A stretch of DNA of 64,000 bases, from the NCBI GenBank assembly GCA_012845835.1, contig JABAKD010000009.1, positions 1,799,324 through 1,863,323 on the forward strand. The letters are read 5' to 3'. Shown piece by piece: positions 35,601-48,334 of the stretch. Under the pieces are notes generated by a model. It worked only from the letters and a program-made list of their open reading frames with translations. It was not told the DNA's origin and ran no database searches. Source of the stretch: Undaria pinnatifida (taxonomy: Eukaryota; Sar; Phaeophyceae; Laminariales; Alariaceae). Numbering within the stretch: the stretch's first letter is position 1; the number at the start of each line of letters is the position of its first letter. The translations under genes were made by a program, and so were the position numbers.

Positions 35601-36339
35601 TTAGATAAGAGCAATGAGCGCCTGCTTCCGCTTGTCATACAGTGTCATCTTGATAAGGAAAAACACCGTCCTGCTGTAACTACTCGTATATGTAGCTTAT
35701 CTGAAAAACTTTCATCGAACTTGTGTCACAGACATGAAACAGAAGCAGCACCTCGAAGAGAACCGCAAGTCAAAATATAGTAAAACATGCTACTAACGGT
35801 ACTCCAGCGAAAACAGCAGTGCTACACGGCAGGACAAAGTGCCCGAGCGTGATCATGCACTCCACGAGAAGTACGCATACGTAAAAACGCTTGGCTCTGA
35901 AGGGGAGCTGACCACATACAAAATTAGAAAATTCGCCAATTGTGATAATGTATGGACATGTTTTACTTGTTCAAGCTCTCCATATGGCGTCAAGATTATA
36001 AAAAATAACGCTTGAAAACGGGCGAAAATGCATTTTTTTTGCCGTTTCTAGCGTATCTCCCGCAGCCCCCGTGGCCGTTCCTGGCAGATACTGGACGGAT
36101 ACGGCAGGGCGAGGGGCATTAGAGCCGACCGTCGAATACAGCGCTCGAACCGAACGATTTTACCGTGAAGTTCGAGGTTCGAGAATCCCATGCTGAGGCC
36201 AAGACGACAAACAAACTCGTGGCCAATCCCTGTCATGTAAGAGCAAAGTCATCATTTGATATATTTTTTCTTTAATGCCGTTAGTGGTTGCTCGAGTTGA
36301 AATTTCAAGATGGAAGTGTTCGTTCAGGTACGCTTTTGA
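35601..36339. other. Gene-free stretch, nothing recognised
   Basis: Only short frames are present, without motifs. A run of T at 36033-36040 is the only low-complexity feature. Confidence 0.3.
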
Positions 36340-36620
36340 GTGATCCCATGCTAGGGGTTGCAGTTGCATGAGTGCGCCAAAGCGTCCCTGCCTGGGCGTT
36401 TGAGCTCCTCATGTGAGCAGCTGTCGGTTGATGAAGTAATTTCACGAGTACGTTTGATTTTAGGACTAAGACACAAAAGCTTGTGGTCCGGTTGTGCGAA
36501 CGAATGCCTTCGAAATGATTTTCCGAGTGAGGTATTGAGCTCCCCGTGTAAAGACCTCAGGGACTTTCTGCTGCCGCAACCCCTACCGTACCGTGGGATG
36601 GTTCTGTTCAAATTTCAAAC
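36340..36620 (-). repeat. Family C repeat, copy 3
   Basis: Read on the minus strand it holds GGTACGGTAGGGGTTGCGGC, GAGCTCAATACCTC, GAAGGCATTCGTTCGCACAA and CCGGACCACAAGC in the order seen at 8570-8770 and 52700-53000. It lies outside both duplicated gene copies. Confidence 0.5.
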
Positions 36621-37639
36621 CTGTACGATGGTTGAAGCACCTCCTGGCGCTGCAACCCTCATTCACTCACTTTGGTTTATCGGATTACCGACGCTCACGA
36701 AAATTCACCCTCACTTGACCCCGTTGTTAGTAGCGCTTTCTTGTGCCACCGCGTGTACTTAGTTTCTGTCTTTTTTCGCCTTGCATTCCGAAACATGTAC
36801 TCGGCATATATTTATACTCAAACAAGCAAACAAATGAGAACTTTTGAAGCCAAGCCGTAGTAGTTGAAGACGCCAGGTACACGTGCGTGGAGCAGCGTCT
36901 GCAGGCGTGTGAGACAAACTGAAATAACGCCAGAAAAAAGAAATTCGGTGTGTTGTGCCTCGAGGGAGTGTCGTGCCTCGCGTTCATGTCCGCCTGCACC
37001 CTCGAGGAGTCTGGTCTTGCTATCGTGTATTGTCATAGTTGTTCTATACTAAAGGCAGCGTGGGTAGGCGTACGTCTATGCGAGTCGAAGGGGGAAGATA
37101 GGGGTTACGTCTTCTACAAGTCAAACTGAAGGCGCGTACCCTAGTGAGGAGGGGGGGGAGACTTTTCTTTATTGACCACGTACACGAGTTACGTCTACGG
37201 GGACAGAGAAGGAAACCATGGATGGCGCGCAACACAAGGAAATAACTAAAAAAATGGGCGGTAGGGGCATGATTGGTTATTTTCGAATGACCCCTCTGCT
37301 ACAGGAGCAGGACCACTGTCGCATCTTATTTCGCGTCCACTGTTTGTGACGACAGCGGTGCCCATGCCGTCGATATCACCCTGTGCCCCAATTGGGCTCC
37401 GAATGCGACTTTACTACTACAGTAGGTTTAAAAGCGTTGCAGCTTGTGTGTTCTCTACTTACTGCTTGATTGATAAAATTATGGTGCTGTTACAGACACA
37501 GGACACCCTTGGCAGGTCTCTGTACTAGGCAGGTTCCACGTTCATACTATACAACCTCTTGTATAAGTCCAACAAAGAAATAGGTGTCTCGGACGAACTG
37601 AGAAGCGTGTAAAGCGGCGAGGCCGGAGCATCTTCCCCC
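36621..37639. other. Gene-free stretch, nothing recognised
   Basis: Short overlapping frames on both strands, without motifs or partners in the window. Confidence 0.3.
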
Positions 37640-37900
37640 TTATGTTGACGCACATGCCTTCAAAGGTACATGTGAAACCCATTTATATCCAGCCGTATCT
37701 CACATCGTACACCTTCTTAGGCTCCCAGGGAAACACCATAACACTATCACACCTTGATGAGCCCTATATGCAGAAATATGGATGATTTGGAGAGGCACCG
37801 GTTTCACGGTTTGGAACATGACTCGGAAGATGCGGCCTTCCACAACCTACTCTCACACAACTACTTTGCGAGGCTACGAAGCCTGAGGGAAAATGCTGAA
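37640..37900 (+). repeat. Second copy of element D
   Basis: 37735-37860 matches 23205-23330 of the piece inserted in the copia integrase, at nearly every second or third base. Exact blocks include GCAGAAATATGG and GAAGATGCGGC. The copies are in the same orientation. The limits are approximate. Confidence 0.6.
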
Positions 37901-39180
37901 GCAGAAAAACACAAACAGAGAACGAAAGACGGTTAGAAGCGTGCAGAACACTCCAGCGAATGGAGAGATAGACAGGCCCGACCTATCCCTTCCGCAGAGT
38001 AGCGAGGGGAAAAGGGCCAGAGAAATAGAAAAAGGGAACAATGAAGAAAATTGGAGCCAAAAACAAAAAGCAAAAGCGCTTGGGACGAAGCCGGAACAGT
38101 CAAATATCTCGCGAGCAAACCTCTAAGCGGTCGAAAGACCGTGCCACAACGCGATACGTACGGAACTCAACTGGCGCGCGCGCAATGAACACCGTGCCCC
38201 ACCCTGCGAGGGCGGCGTCGAACCTGGGCGGATAAACTGAAGGTTAGACCCGGAAGAAAACGAATGTCCCCCGAAGGAGCAAAATGTAAAACCAGGAAAA
38301 TCGGATCAAATACTTGAGGGCATTGGTGGCATGAACGTCAACTGGCCGCGTCCGCGCCTCGAGATTCATCTACAATACTTTGAATCGCGCGTGAAACTAA
38401 TCTACGTCGACGGGACCTCAAGGCAGCAGGAAGCTTGAACACCTCCTGTTGAAGTCTTGGCGTAAGACCCAGAGAGGTGGAGCTTAGCAAGGCATTACCG
38501 TTTCACTTGTATATCTTGGACGGCGATGTGAGTACCGTCATCATCGCCTCCATATCACGTAGCCCCCGCGAGTATAAAAACAGAAGGAATCATAGAGGCT
38601 CAAGCGAAGAGAAACGACGTGTAAACGATTATTTTTTTATGAACTGCAATCAAGCGAGATGGAAAAAGGTACAAGAACGTTATAGAATGGACAAGGGAAT
38701 AACCGGTTAAGCAAAAACCCGCATACTGCTGGTGGCGGTAGAGTTGCCCGTATATGACAATTTGTCCGCGTCGGTTTAGGCTAATACCTTTTAAAATACG
38801 TCAAACGAAAAACTCAAGAGAACTTGGTTGTGATCACAAAGGTTATGGCAGTGAAATACCACCAAAGCAAAACTGTATTCCCATAAAATCAAATCTTAGA
38901 CGGGCGGCCACCATGACACGACACACCGATATCTGTCTAAACCCGGTTACGAAAAAATACAATAATAATTAGGACCAAATCATGAAACATGAATATATCG
39001 CAAAGATTAGTTTCCCTGGAACACCCCACACACTGGCTGAACGGAGGAAGAAGGCAAGAGGTGAGGTTTTTGTTCTACGTTTTAACTTGGAGGGTGTAGA
39101 ATTTCCCGAACCTAAAGGTATCGAAAAGGTTTTTCAATATGTTTTCGTTGCCGTTATCTCCGGCAATTATATAATAAAAA
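37901..39180. other. Purine-rich stretch without recognised gene
   Basis: Between 37890 and 38160 the plus strand is rich in A and G and gives Lys/Arg/Gln/Glu-rich frames (37893-38126, 38041-38235). Two further plus frames lie at 38477-38710 and 38982-39203. None matches a family I know, and no splice borders could be tested by comparison. Confidence 0.3.
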
Positions 39181-40560
39181 AGGAAAATACACTCCAGCTG
39201 TGAGATCGAAGTTTTTGTCGAAACTATTCTTTGCAAGCTGTTTGTGATACTCCGATCGCGCGTAATACGGGTTGTGTGTTCTCGTCAAGGATTTAGGTCG
39301 GCGACTCTCCTTGCAACTACAGTGTAGCTATCAGGATCAACAGGGCGAGGTTAGTCAGCCTGCGCGCGGAAACAATTAAACCCGTTTCTGAGGGGGACAA
39401 AAGCTGACGGCTGTAGAAGGAAATGCATCCGTTTATCAAGTGAATTCTGTAAGTCGAATGATCGGTTGGGCGAGGGCGGAGTTTTGAAGGACGTGGGGAC
39501 CTGGTTTTGATCAAAAGAGGCGGGGTCGCAAGAGAGAGGGGAAGGGGGGGGGGAGAGGGGGGCGTACGGGCGGGCAATTTGTGCGTGAAAACTATAAATC
39601 TTTCAAGGGGAAAAATCTGGTGGTTTTGGCAAGAAAAATAAAAAGAAAATGCACCAGTTTATCATAGGGGGGGGGTGGGGCGGGGGTGGGGCGGGGGTAG
39701 GGCGGGCGGGGCAGCTCAATCTGTGCGTGGAAACTATACATTATTTTAAGGGGATAAATGTGACGGTTTTGGAAAGAATGCATCAGTTTATCATGCATAT
39801 GTTGGGGTAAGTTGTACAATCAGTGAGGAGAGAGAGGGCGGAGTGTTGGAGGGGGTGGGGGTGGGATGGGGTGGGGGGGAAGGGGGGGAATTTGGGGTGG
39901 GGGGGGGGAGAGCTTTAGGTGGCACAGATGTAGGGGTTTGTTATACGTGTGGTGCTAGGTCTAGGCGATGGTGCGGGTGGTGGGGAACGAAGGGGCGTTC
40001 GGGGCCGGGGGTGGGGGGGGGGGGGTCGGAGGGGGGGGGGAAACAGCGGCATGGATGGCTCTACAAAGATAATGAGGTGACATCCAGTTCGTGACGTGTT
40101 TATTTATCTGGCGGATTTCGATTATAGGTGGGGCGTTTGAGCAAGGGAGAGGGAGAAGGGGGGGGGGGGGATTTTTTAGGAGGTTTAGGTCATCTATATA
40201 CATATATATTGCAAATATGTAACACTCCAACCGGTGAAATCGACGATTTCGTCGAAACCCATCTTTCCAAGCTGTGTGTGATACTCCGATGCTCCGATCG
40301 CGCGTATGACTGGGTGTGTGTCTTCATTTAGGACGTTGGTCGGCCACTCCCCACTGAACTGCAGTGTAGCTTGTACCAGGGTAAACAGGGTGATTTTAGT
40401 CAACCTGTGCGCGGAAGCTATAACACTGGTGTTTAAAGAGGGGGGGAATCTGACGGCTGCGGAATGCACCAATATATACGCTGCACTTGTAGTCGTATGG
40501 CCGTTGAGGGAAGGTGGGCGTGTATAGAGGTATAGATCGCATAAATGGATGAGAGTACTG
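39181..40560 (+). repeat. Family A modular repeat block
   Basis: Heads lie at about 39189 and 40213 (CACTCCAACCGGTGAAATCG), with the GAAACTATAAATC, GCATCAGTTTATCA and GGCGATGGTGCGGGTGGTGG modules between. G-rich tracts lie at 39660-39710 and 40005-40045. All modules are on the plus strand. Confidence 0.75.
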
Positions 40561-41454
40561 CATGTCTAGCGCTAAAAGATGGTGCTGGCGGGGGCGGGGA
40601 ACGAAGAGGGGGGGGCGAGTAAATAAAAAACGTGAAGAGCCAGGAAGAACATACGAAGATCAAATACACCAATATATATATAGCTGTATGTTTTTTATTT
40701 TGGGGGAAGGAGTGCCGGCTGTGACAGTACTCCCGTGTGGGGTATGTGTGGTTGGTGGGTGTTGGGAAGCGTGCCTCTCATCTGGGTTCCGATGTATTCG
40801 GTTGATCTCTCTTCATAACTCACTGGCTAGAGGCTCAAAGCTTTTATGCATTATTTCCTTACATAAAATACTAAAACACAGACATAGCAGGGCTAGGCAC
40901 GGTACTCGTAGTTCAGAATAGTGCAGGGTAGTGTACAGGGTGTAATAAGATGAGGGGCGTCGTGCTTGTCCCATCACCATCACCTCAAATATCGCCCATT
41001 TTGATGGCCTTGACGTGATTGTAACATCTATTGTCACGTGGTTTCACCTCAACCATAACATGCTTTCACGTCGAATCTCTAAACTATCCTTTTACGGAGG
41101 GCACTCCGTTAGATGGCATTGGAATCTCCCGAAGATTCCTGGATTCGCGGTCGAAATTGGCTAGTTGCGAAACGGATGCTCCCCGCGATAAAGGTATCAA
41201 ACGATTCGGTTTGTTGATGATAAAAATGGTAAAAAAAAGCTCAAAATGAATCAATGTCGTCACGGGTGGTATCTTGGAGAATCCTTTAACAGCTCCCTAG
41301 ACTTACATTCGGATATCAGATCTGACACCCACACTAGACGTACATTCGGATATCAGGTCTGACACCCACACCCTGGGCAAAGTACATATTGGTGCTGGGG
41401 GACAATTTTATTATTGCATCCTGCATGGATCATATACCTATTAATATAAAAATC
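40561..41454. other. Gene-free stretch with a short tandem duplication
   Basis: Two copies of a 37-bp unit (TACATTCGGATATCAG, then TCTGACACCCACAC) lie in tandem at about 41305-41371. Otherwise nothing is recognised. Confidence 0.45.
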
Positions 41455-42260
41455 GAAGTACACTCTCCAGCTGTGAGATCGAGGATTATGTCGAAACTCA
41501 TCTTTGCAAGCTGTGTGTGATACTCCTATCGCGCGTTTCACGGGTTGTGCGTCCTCATTAAGGATGTAGGTCGGCAACTCCCCTTGCAACTACAGGGTAG
41601 ATGATTAGGTGATGTTAGTCAGTCCGTGAGCGGAAACAATAAAACCTGCTTTTGACGGGGACAAAATATGACAGCTGTGGTGGAAGGAAATGTATCAATT
41701 TATCACGTTTGTCCTGTATATCGTATAACCGGCGAGGGGAGGGCGAAGTTTTTAAGGGCGTGGAGACCTGTGTTTGAACAAGAGGGAAGGGGGGGGAGGG
41801 GACGGGTGGAGCGAGTCAATCTGTGCGTGGAAACTACAAATGCTTTAACGGGACAAAACCTGACAATTGTTGAAGGAATGCAGCAGTTAATGATGCATAC
41901 CTGGTATCTGTTTAGTCGTACCACCAGTGAGGAGAGGGCGGAGTGGTCGAAGGGGTGGAAGCGGGTGGGTTGGGTCAAAAGGGTTTTGAACAGCTTTAGA
42001 TCTCATATATGTAGGAGCTTGCTATACGCGTGGTGCTACGTCTAGGCGATCGTGCGGTTGGTGGGGGAGGAGAGGCCATTCGGGGGGGGGGAGGGGGGGG
42101 GGGGGGGGGGAACCGGGGGGGCGGGGGGGTGGGAAGCGGGGGGGGAGCGGGGTGGGGGGGGAGGGGGGGGGGGGGGGGGGCGGGGGGGGGATGAATCGGA
42201 GCAACGGCTTTGATGGCTAGAAAGGCCATGAAGAGGTGATATCAACTGCGTAGAAGTGTT
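41455..42260 (+). repeat. Family A modular repeat
   Basis: It starts at CACTCTCCAGCTGTGAGATCG (41461) and follows the usual module order. It ends in a G-rich zone at 42070-42190 and a GATGGCTAGAAAG block. Confidence 0.75.
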
Positions 42261-43439
42261 TGCTGCTCTTGCAGATGTCGACTTTATTGTTGTAGTACCG
42301 CGGGCTATGGAGTTCATGACGACGGTATGAACACCCGCGTTGCAAATACTGCAGTAAATGGAGGACAGACCGGGCAGCTATGCTCCTGGCACTCTTCATT
42401 TCATAGTGCTTGCGTTCGGAACACAGTTCGCTTGCTGCCCCGACGCGGGCTGGGTGGTGTCGTCTACGTTGTCGCTGTGGTTTCGCTCGCTATAATTTTT
42501 CGCTCCGTGTTTGTAATGAGAACGGGGGCGATGATGATGGGGTATGGGCAGCACTGCCGGCCGAGACAACACGCAAGCCATGCGTAGACCAGGCGGCAAT
42601 GTCTTCATTCCCACAGCAGGTTGCTGCCCCCGACGTTGGGTGTCTCCTGCGGTGTTGCCACTACTGTAGTTTTGTTTGCTGGCGGTTGCACTTTGTTTTG
42701 CTATTGTTCTCATCGCGCCGCCGTTTTCCCCTCTCCCCTCTGGTATTTCCAATATAACTTGATCTAATTTTTCTGAGGTCGTCAGCTGTGAATTCGACAA
42801 ATTTTTCGGTCGATACTCATCTTTGCAAGCTGCGTTGTTGGTCCTGGTATTAAACTATATGGGCGAGTTTCTTCACTTAATGGGAGGGATCCTGTTATTT
42901 TGTTGAAAAAAATATTGCGTGAGGTATTCTATGTATTCTGTTTTTCTCCACGTTAATAGTTGGTGTTGGAATTTTACTCTACCTATGTGGGGAATTTTGA
43001 GCTAGATCCAACATAACGTATACCTGGTAACATTTAAAACTGTAGGTTCCATTACACTGCTCAATCATATCTAATGGTGGATGGTTTGCTGGTGGATGGT
43101 TTAATCGGGGTTGTTGGTACTTGTGGCTAAAAGCGTAGATGGTACATTTTCTCTACTGAGGGTGATCTTAATATATTGTTTATTTATATTGTCCACTATA
43201 GTGGCAGGTTTAGTCATACATCGGGAGTATAAAGATAGTGGTAGTCATCAAATATATTAGTATTAATCAGTACAGTGAATTCGAGAACGAAAGTTGACTA
43301 CGACCATCCTAAAGATAAAATAAAGAAACCAAAATCAATGAATAAAAAAACATAATTGAAAAATGAAATAATATTCAGGAACGAGTCTGTAGGACTCCAA
43401 CCCACGCGATTTTACGCTGAAATTATGTTAAAAATATCG
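42261..43439. other. Gene-free stretch; a family A head fragment near 42780
   Basis: About 55 bp near 42780-42835 (GTCAGCTGTGAATTCGACAA, ACTCATCTTTGCAAGCTG) is a fragment of the family A head. The rest shows only short frames without motifs. Confidence 0.4.
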
Positions 43440-43960
43440 AAGTACACTCCAGCTGTGTGAGGTCGAAGAATTTGTCGGAACTACTCTTTGCAAGCTGTGT
43501 TTGTGATGCTCCGATCGCGCGTATTACGGGTTGTGTGTCCTCATTAGGGATATAGGTCGGCGACTCCCCTTGGAACTACAGTGTAGCTTAATATGGTCAG
43601 CAGGGTGATGCTAGTCAGTCTGTGAGCGGGAACGATAAACCCTTTTTTGAGGGTGACAGAATCTGACAGCTGTGGAAGAAAATGCATCAATTTATTACGT
43701 GCATCCTGTCAAGTCGTATAACCGGTGAGGGGAGGGCGGAGTTTTTAAGGGAGTAGGGGTCTGTGTTTGAACAAGAGAGAGCGGGGAGGGACGAGCGGGG
43801 CGAGTCAATCTGTGCGTGGCAGCTCTGAATCCATATTGGGGACAAATCTGGCGGTTGTGGAGGGAATGCGCCAATTTATCATGTATATCCTGTGATTCGT
43901 ACAACCAGTGGGGTGATGGCGGAATGTTCGAGGGGGTGGGGGGGGGGGGGGGTAAAATCT
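43440..43960 (+). repeat. Family A modular repeat
   Basis: The head is at 43443 (CACTCCAGCTGTGTGAGGTC) and the usual GATCGCGCGTATTACGGG, TGTGCGTGGCAGCTC and GGAGGGAATGCG modules follow. It ends in a short G run at 43934-43951. Confidence 0.75.
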
Positions 43961-44728
43961 ATATGGTGGATGGTCTGTGGTTGGATGACTTTGTCAGGGT
44001 TGTTGGTACTTAGTCTTGTGGTTCAATATGCAGGTGCACGTTTTCGCTTTTTGTTGTTGTTGTTCTCGCGTTATCTCGCATAATAAAGTTCGTGGTCACA
44101 GGACAGGTTCCAGTCACTCTGAAGCCGAGGAATACCCCAGCGAAATAGAAAACACAAACCAAAGGTGGTACACGCATATATCACAGCTGATGCAATTCAT
44201 GCCCCCGCCAGAAACATATACAAAAAGAAATCGGGAGTCAGCCTACGATGCGCCAGGTCCATACTGGTGCGTACGTCTCATTACTCGTGCCTGGAAAAAC
44301 TGACTACACCGCTTGCCGTCCAAGAGAGACTACCACAGATATGTTACGCGTAGTGCCTATCACTATGCATACGCACGTCATACGCACGTCAGTTGGAAAA
44401 AAGAAGCAATGGAAATTTTTGAATAGAATGGAAAGAAAAGGAAAGGAAACCTAAGTAGGCGAAAAAGGAAAGGAAAGGAAGAGAAATCAAGCAAAAACAG
44501 AAAATACAAGATAAGAAGAGGAAGCAAGGAAAGGAAAAAAAAAAATAATCGTCACCCTAGGAAGTGACTAAACGGCACTGGGGTCATAAAAGGTACCAAG
44601 CGCATCAATGGGGAAGAGAACGCAACGAACAAATCAATCGCACTAGGAAGAGAACGCAAAGAGGCGAAGAAGTCAGAGTGGCCTCGCGCTAACTTGTGAC
44701 GGCAATTCGAAGGCCCACAAATTTCGAG

Positions 44729-45287
44729 ACCATGGCCACCAGACACAGACGTCAGTCTCTTAGGAAGGATGCCCCCCGTCCCCCCTCCCCCCGTCTTTCC
44801 CTCCCCTCTCCCCCCGGCCGTTTAGAGATGCCGACGGTGGATGGCGCTGCCGCGGCGTTTGAGCGTCGCTCCGCAGCTAGCTTTGCTTCTCTCGGTTCTT
44901 ATCTGTTCCGGCATGAACAACACGGCTCCTTCCTCTACTCGTGGAACCTATCTGCCGGTCTTCCGAGCAGCCTTTCGCCACCCTTCCAATTTCATTACAA
45001 AGATTGACACATCCTTATTCAGATGTCCACCTATTGCCCCCCTGAGTAGCCCCTATCCCGAACAAACTCCCCAAACATTACCCTCTGTGGTAGACGCTCC
45101 TCCCCCGTACGTGCCACGAATCACGCGAATTTATGCCCTCCGTTTGCGCACTATCGCCTCTGCGCTATCGGAAGCTGCGTTGGTAAGCGCGTCGGCGTAC
45201 GATAGGGTGTGGTCATCGCACTTCCGTTTTAGCCATATGAGGTCGGAAGAGTACCGAGTAGTGAACCCGTGTCGTAGTCTGTCATAG
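44729..45287 (+). CDS. Two overlapping frames, one with a signal-peptide-like start (doubtful)
   Basis: The frame at 44841-45287 (148 codons) starts MALPRRLSVAPQLALLLSVL, which has the form of a secretory signal peptide (basic start, Leu-rich core), and then has two NxS/T sites and a PPPY. The frame from 44732 to 45007 starts MATRHRRQSLRK and runs in another phase over the same bases. Only one can be real, and neither matches a family I know. There is no second copy to compare and no ribosome-level clue. It could be a small gene, the 5' end of a retroelement, or chance. Confidence 0.25.
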
Positions 45288-47423
45288 TCAGGCTTGTTCG
45301 GGCTTCACGTCATGCAACCGATGCAACCGTAGAATAGTGTCTCTATCACCTCGTCTTCCAGCAACCACACCTTAAACCGTGATCGAACGATCGCCCGGGT
45401 GTACCAGGGTGATCATATACTTCCATCTTGTACCGCTGGAAGCATGCACAGGAGCTCCGGATACGCCGCGGTTTTTCAATGCTAAGTTCTCTCTCTGTGG
45501 GTTCTCTACCTTAGGGTGGTCCTTTTTTAATTTTTTTTTTTTTTTTTTTTTTTTTTCAGCTTCGCTATGATGGCGGGTTTTGGCACTCTATTACACATAC
45601 TAAGCTTCTACCGGAACATGGCGAGTTGACCGCTCTTGAGCCCCGAATTGTCTTTTCTTTGACGCTCTTAACTCGGGTACAACCTGCATAGCCTCATACC
45701 GAGCGCGATAGTTTTGTCCGAATTGCGGTTGCGTTGCGAAAGTTGGCCATAATATCATAAGCGATTAGCATAAAAAACACCCGCAATAAAAATAGCTTAG
45801 GGTTTGACCCAATAAATAGGCGAAAGAAATCGGGATATTCCGCGACCTTTTCGGGGCCGCATAACAAGCGACCAAGAGGTGAACATCATATTCATATTTT
45901 TTTTCATTTTTTCTCCCTTCATCTTATTTTTTATCCTCGCACTACTCTAGTGCTCCCTCCCAGGAGTATCTCAAATCCGGCGTTAAATAGCCGGCCCTCC
46001 TCCCCCCTCGCCACTACGGCACGTGCCTTCATTTTTTTTTTTCCGTAGTAGGGAGTTCTGAATTTTCTTCCCCCGTTGACTCTGCTCGCCGAACTGTTCT
46101 CACCCACGCTTCTTCTAGGTTTTTTTTTTCTTTTTTTGCGAATATATATATATATTTATTTATACATTGTATGCTTTTTTGGCGAATATTTTGTCGAATA
46201 TATATATTTTTGCTTTTTTTGCGAATATATTCGAAGTCTCACCACGATGTGAGTCGAACTCACGGACAAACGATCTGGTAGCATTCGAGAGCAACCATTA
46301 GAACACCGGGTAGACGAGCTGAACACCGAGGGGATTATGCGGGCAAGTATTTCATGATTTTTTTTGTATCGTTATGCGAGTCCAACTGTTTTGTTTTCAT
46401 TTTTGGGCTGTGTTGCCGCTGTTAGTATGCTCGAGTTATGCCACTCGTACATCGATGCACTACCTCATTTTGTCCTGATCATTCTATTCTCGTTTGAAAC
46501 TGTGCGGGCAGGGGGGGTGAATCCTGGTTACCTAAATCGCCCTACTAACAGTTCGTCTTTATAAATGCGTGTGTTGCTGTTGAAGTGTTTGTCATCCTCC
46601 TTTTAAGAGTGTGTGCGCGGCAGTCAACCTGATTAAATCTTCAAATCGTTAATTTTTGTGCGACAATTGTGCAATTGTCTGGTCGAATTGCGGTCGCATT
46701 GCGAATATGTGCCCCGTATGCCAGTAGTAGGCGAGAAAACCCGAGTCTATCGAAATAATAGGCAGCTTATTGCGTCCCACCGTAGCAGCCAATAGGGTAA
46801 GAGTTGAATGACGAAGGCAGCAACACCCTACTTGACGAAATATAACGCCGTCAGCAAGTGTCTCCACACACGGTCTGCAAGCTTCGGATACATACATATG
46901 CTTTCATGCATGGTATAGGGTATATAAGCCTAGTCAGTGCGTGCTTCTCCGTGGCTACGTGGAGAAAATGGAGCAAAACGTTGTCATCACGTTGCTGGCC
47001 CGGGGTGCTTGGCCTAGTCGAAACATTGAAAAAACTGCACTCTAAACGCCTCTCAGTGGCCAGAACGATGCGTCAATCAGGTTGGGCTTGGATTCGTCCA
47101 TCGAAATCTGATGGAGTTCAGGACCGGGTTGGCGTAAGAAACGGCGCAGTAGAAACTAAAGTCCGTTTGTTAGTCTATTTCAACCTCGTGGCATTACCTT
47201 TCATTTAGTACGCGTGGATTATATGTGTGGTAGATTTTTTCATACCGTCGAATATTGAATCGAACAAGTCGAAGTGCTTCCCTGACCTACCTGCAGCAAG
47301 GAACACGGAGAATGCGGACAATGCCGGCACACGTGCACAATCCTAGTATATGTTACAATTGTGTACTGAATTATTCAAAATAATCGATGTCTCGTGGGAC
47401 AGACGTAGTGAGTACAATATCGG
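45288..47423. other. Gene-free, T-rich stretch
   Basis: A run of about 27 T lies at 45531-45557, further T runs near 46028 and 46122, and TATATA tracts at 46143-46210. A frame at 46364-46564 starts hydrophobic (YRYASPTVLFSFLGC) and ends with GGVNPGYLN. It is short and unsupported. Confidence 0.35.
46240..46318 (-). other. tRNA-like sequence (B-box match), not a complete tRNA
   Basis: On the minus strand GAGTTCGACTCAC matches the B-box of RNA polymerase III promoters and forms a hairpin. TTCTAATGGTTGC lies at a fitting distance upstream as a weak A-box. The acceptor stem does not pair well, so this is a relic or a chance match. Confidence 0.25.
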
Positions 47424-47898
47424 TCAGTCGGCGATCTTAGGTTTAATTGCAATCTGATCAATTGCTAAAACGGTGGGTGGAGGTATCGATACAGACGACT
47501 GCGCAACGTGTATCTTCCTCAAACGGGAAAACATTTCATCGTCATCATAATCATCATCATCCACAGCCTCGTCGCCACCCACACCATCGTCATCATTACC
47601 ATCGTCATGATCATCATCAACATTATCATCCTCATGATCATCATCACTATAATCACCCATACCAGTGTCATCATAAATATTCATTGCCATTTTCACCCTC
47701 ATCCGTGCCGTCAAAATATTTATCATCGTCTTCAGCATCCTCATCAGCATCAGCATCATCATCATCGTCACCATCCCCATCACCATCATCAACATAGTCA
47801 ATTTCAATGTCAGCATCGATGAACATTGTCGTATCCAGATGTCTTCGTCCTCTTGCAGATGCTTCCTTACTCATAAAGGCAGCCATTGTTACACGCAT
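47424..47898 (-). CDS. Asp-rich reading frame with one frame break
   Basis: From an ATG near 47886 the minus strand reads MAAFMSKEASARGRRHLDTT, then an Asp/Glu-rich region, and ends at a TGA near 47671. A second frame takes over there, reading YDDTGMGDY, more Asp, and then a non-acidic end (MFSRLRKIHVAQSSV) to a stop at 47424. One extra T in a TATTTAT stretch would explain the break. GAT repeats make up part of the acidic core, but both ends are non-repetitive, which favours a once-coding sequence of about 150 codons. No family is recognised. It could also be a GAT microsatellite with chance flanks. Confidence 0.35.
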
Positions 47899-48334
47899 TT
47901 AGTAAGAGAGAACCGCAACACACGCGAACGCGCTTGAGTATCCCCGATGTTTGGATATCCAGTATAAGACCTTCTGCCCTCGCATTCAAATATTCACCAA
48001 ATATCGATCGCGTAAGAAACAAATACAAGGCCAGTGGTCGCAACACCAAACACCATGCCTGTGCAACGGGGGGAGGGGTGTGCTCAGCTTTCGCATGGCC
48101 GCAGGCGTACTAGCCTAGACCCTCACATCTCTGCTATGCCGGCACAAGGCAAGTCGGGATTTCACCACCCAGGCAGACATTGCTTGCACAAAAAGGAGGG
48201 AACGGGGGGGAGGGTAACAACATGAACGCCCTTGCTGCCGAAAAAATACTTCCCTGATTGATACGCCGGCTATCGATAATCGTGTTCTTGGCCGTGGTTA
48301 AAAAGGTGAACGACCAATGCCTCAGAGGCTGTAC

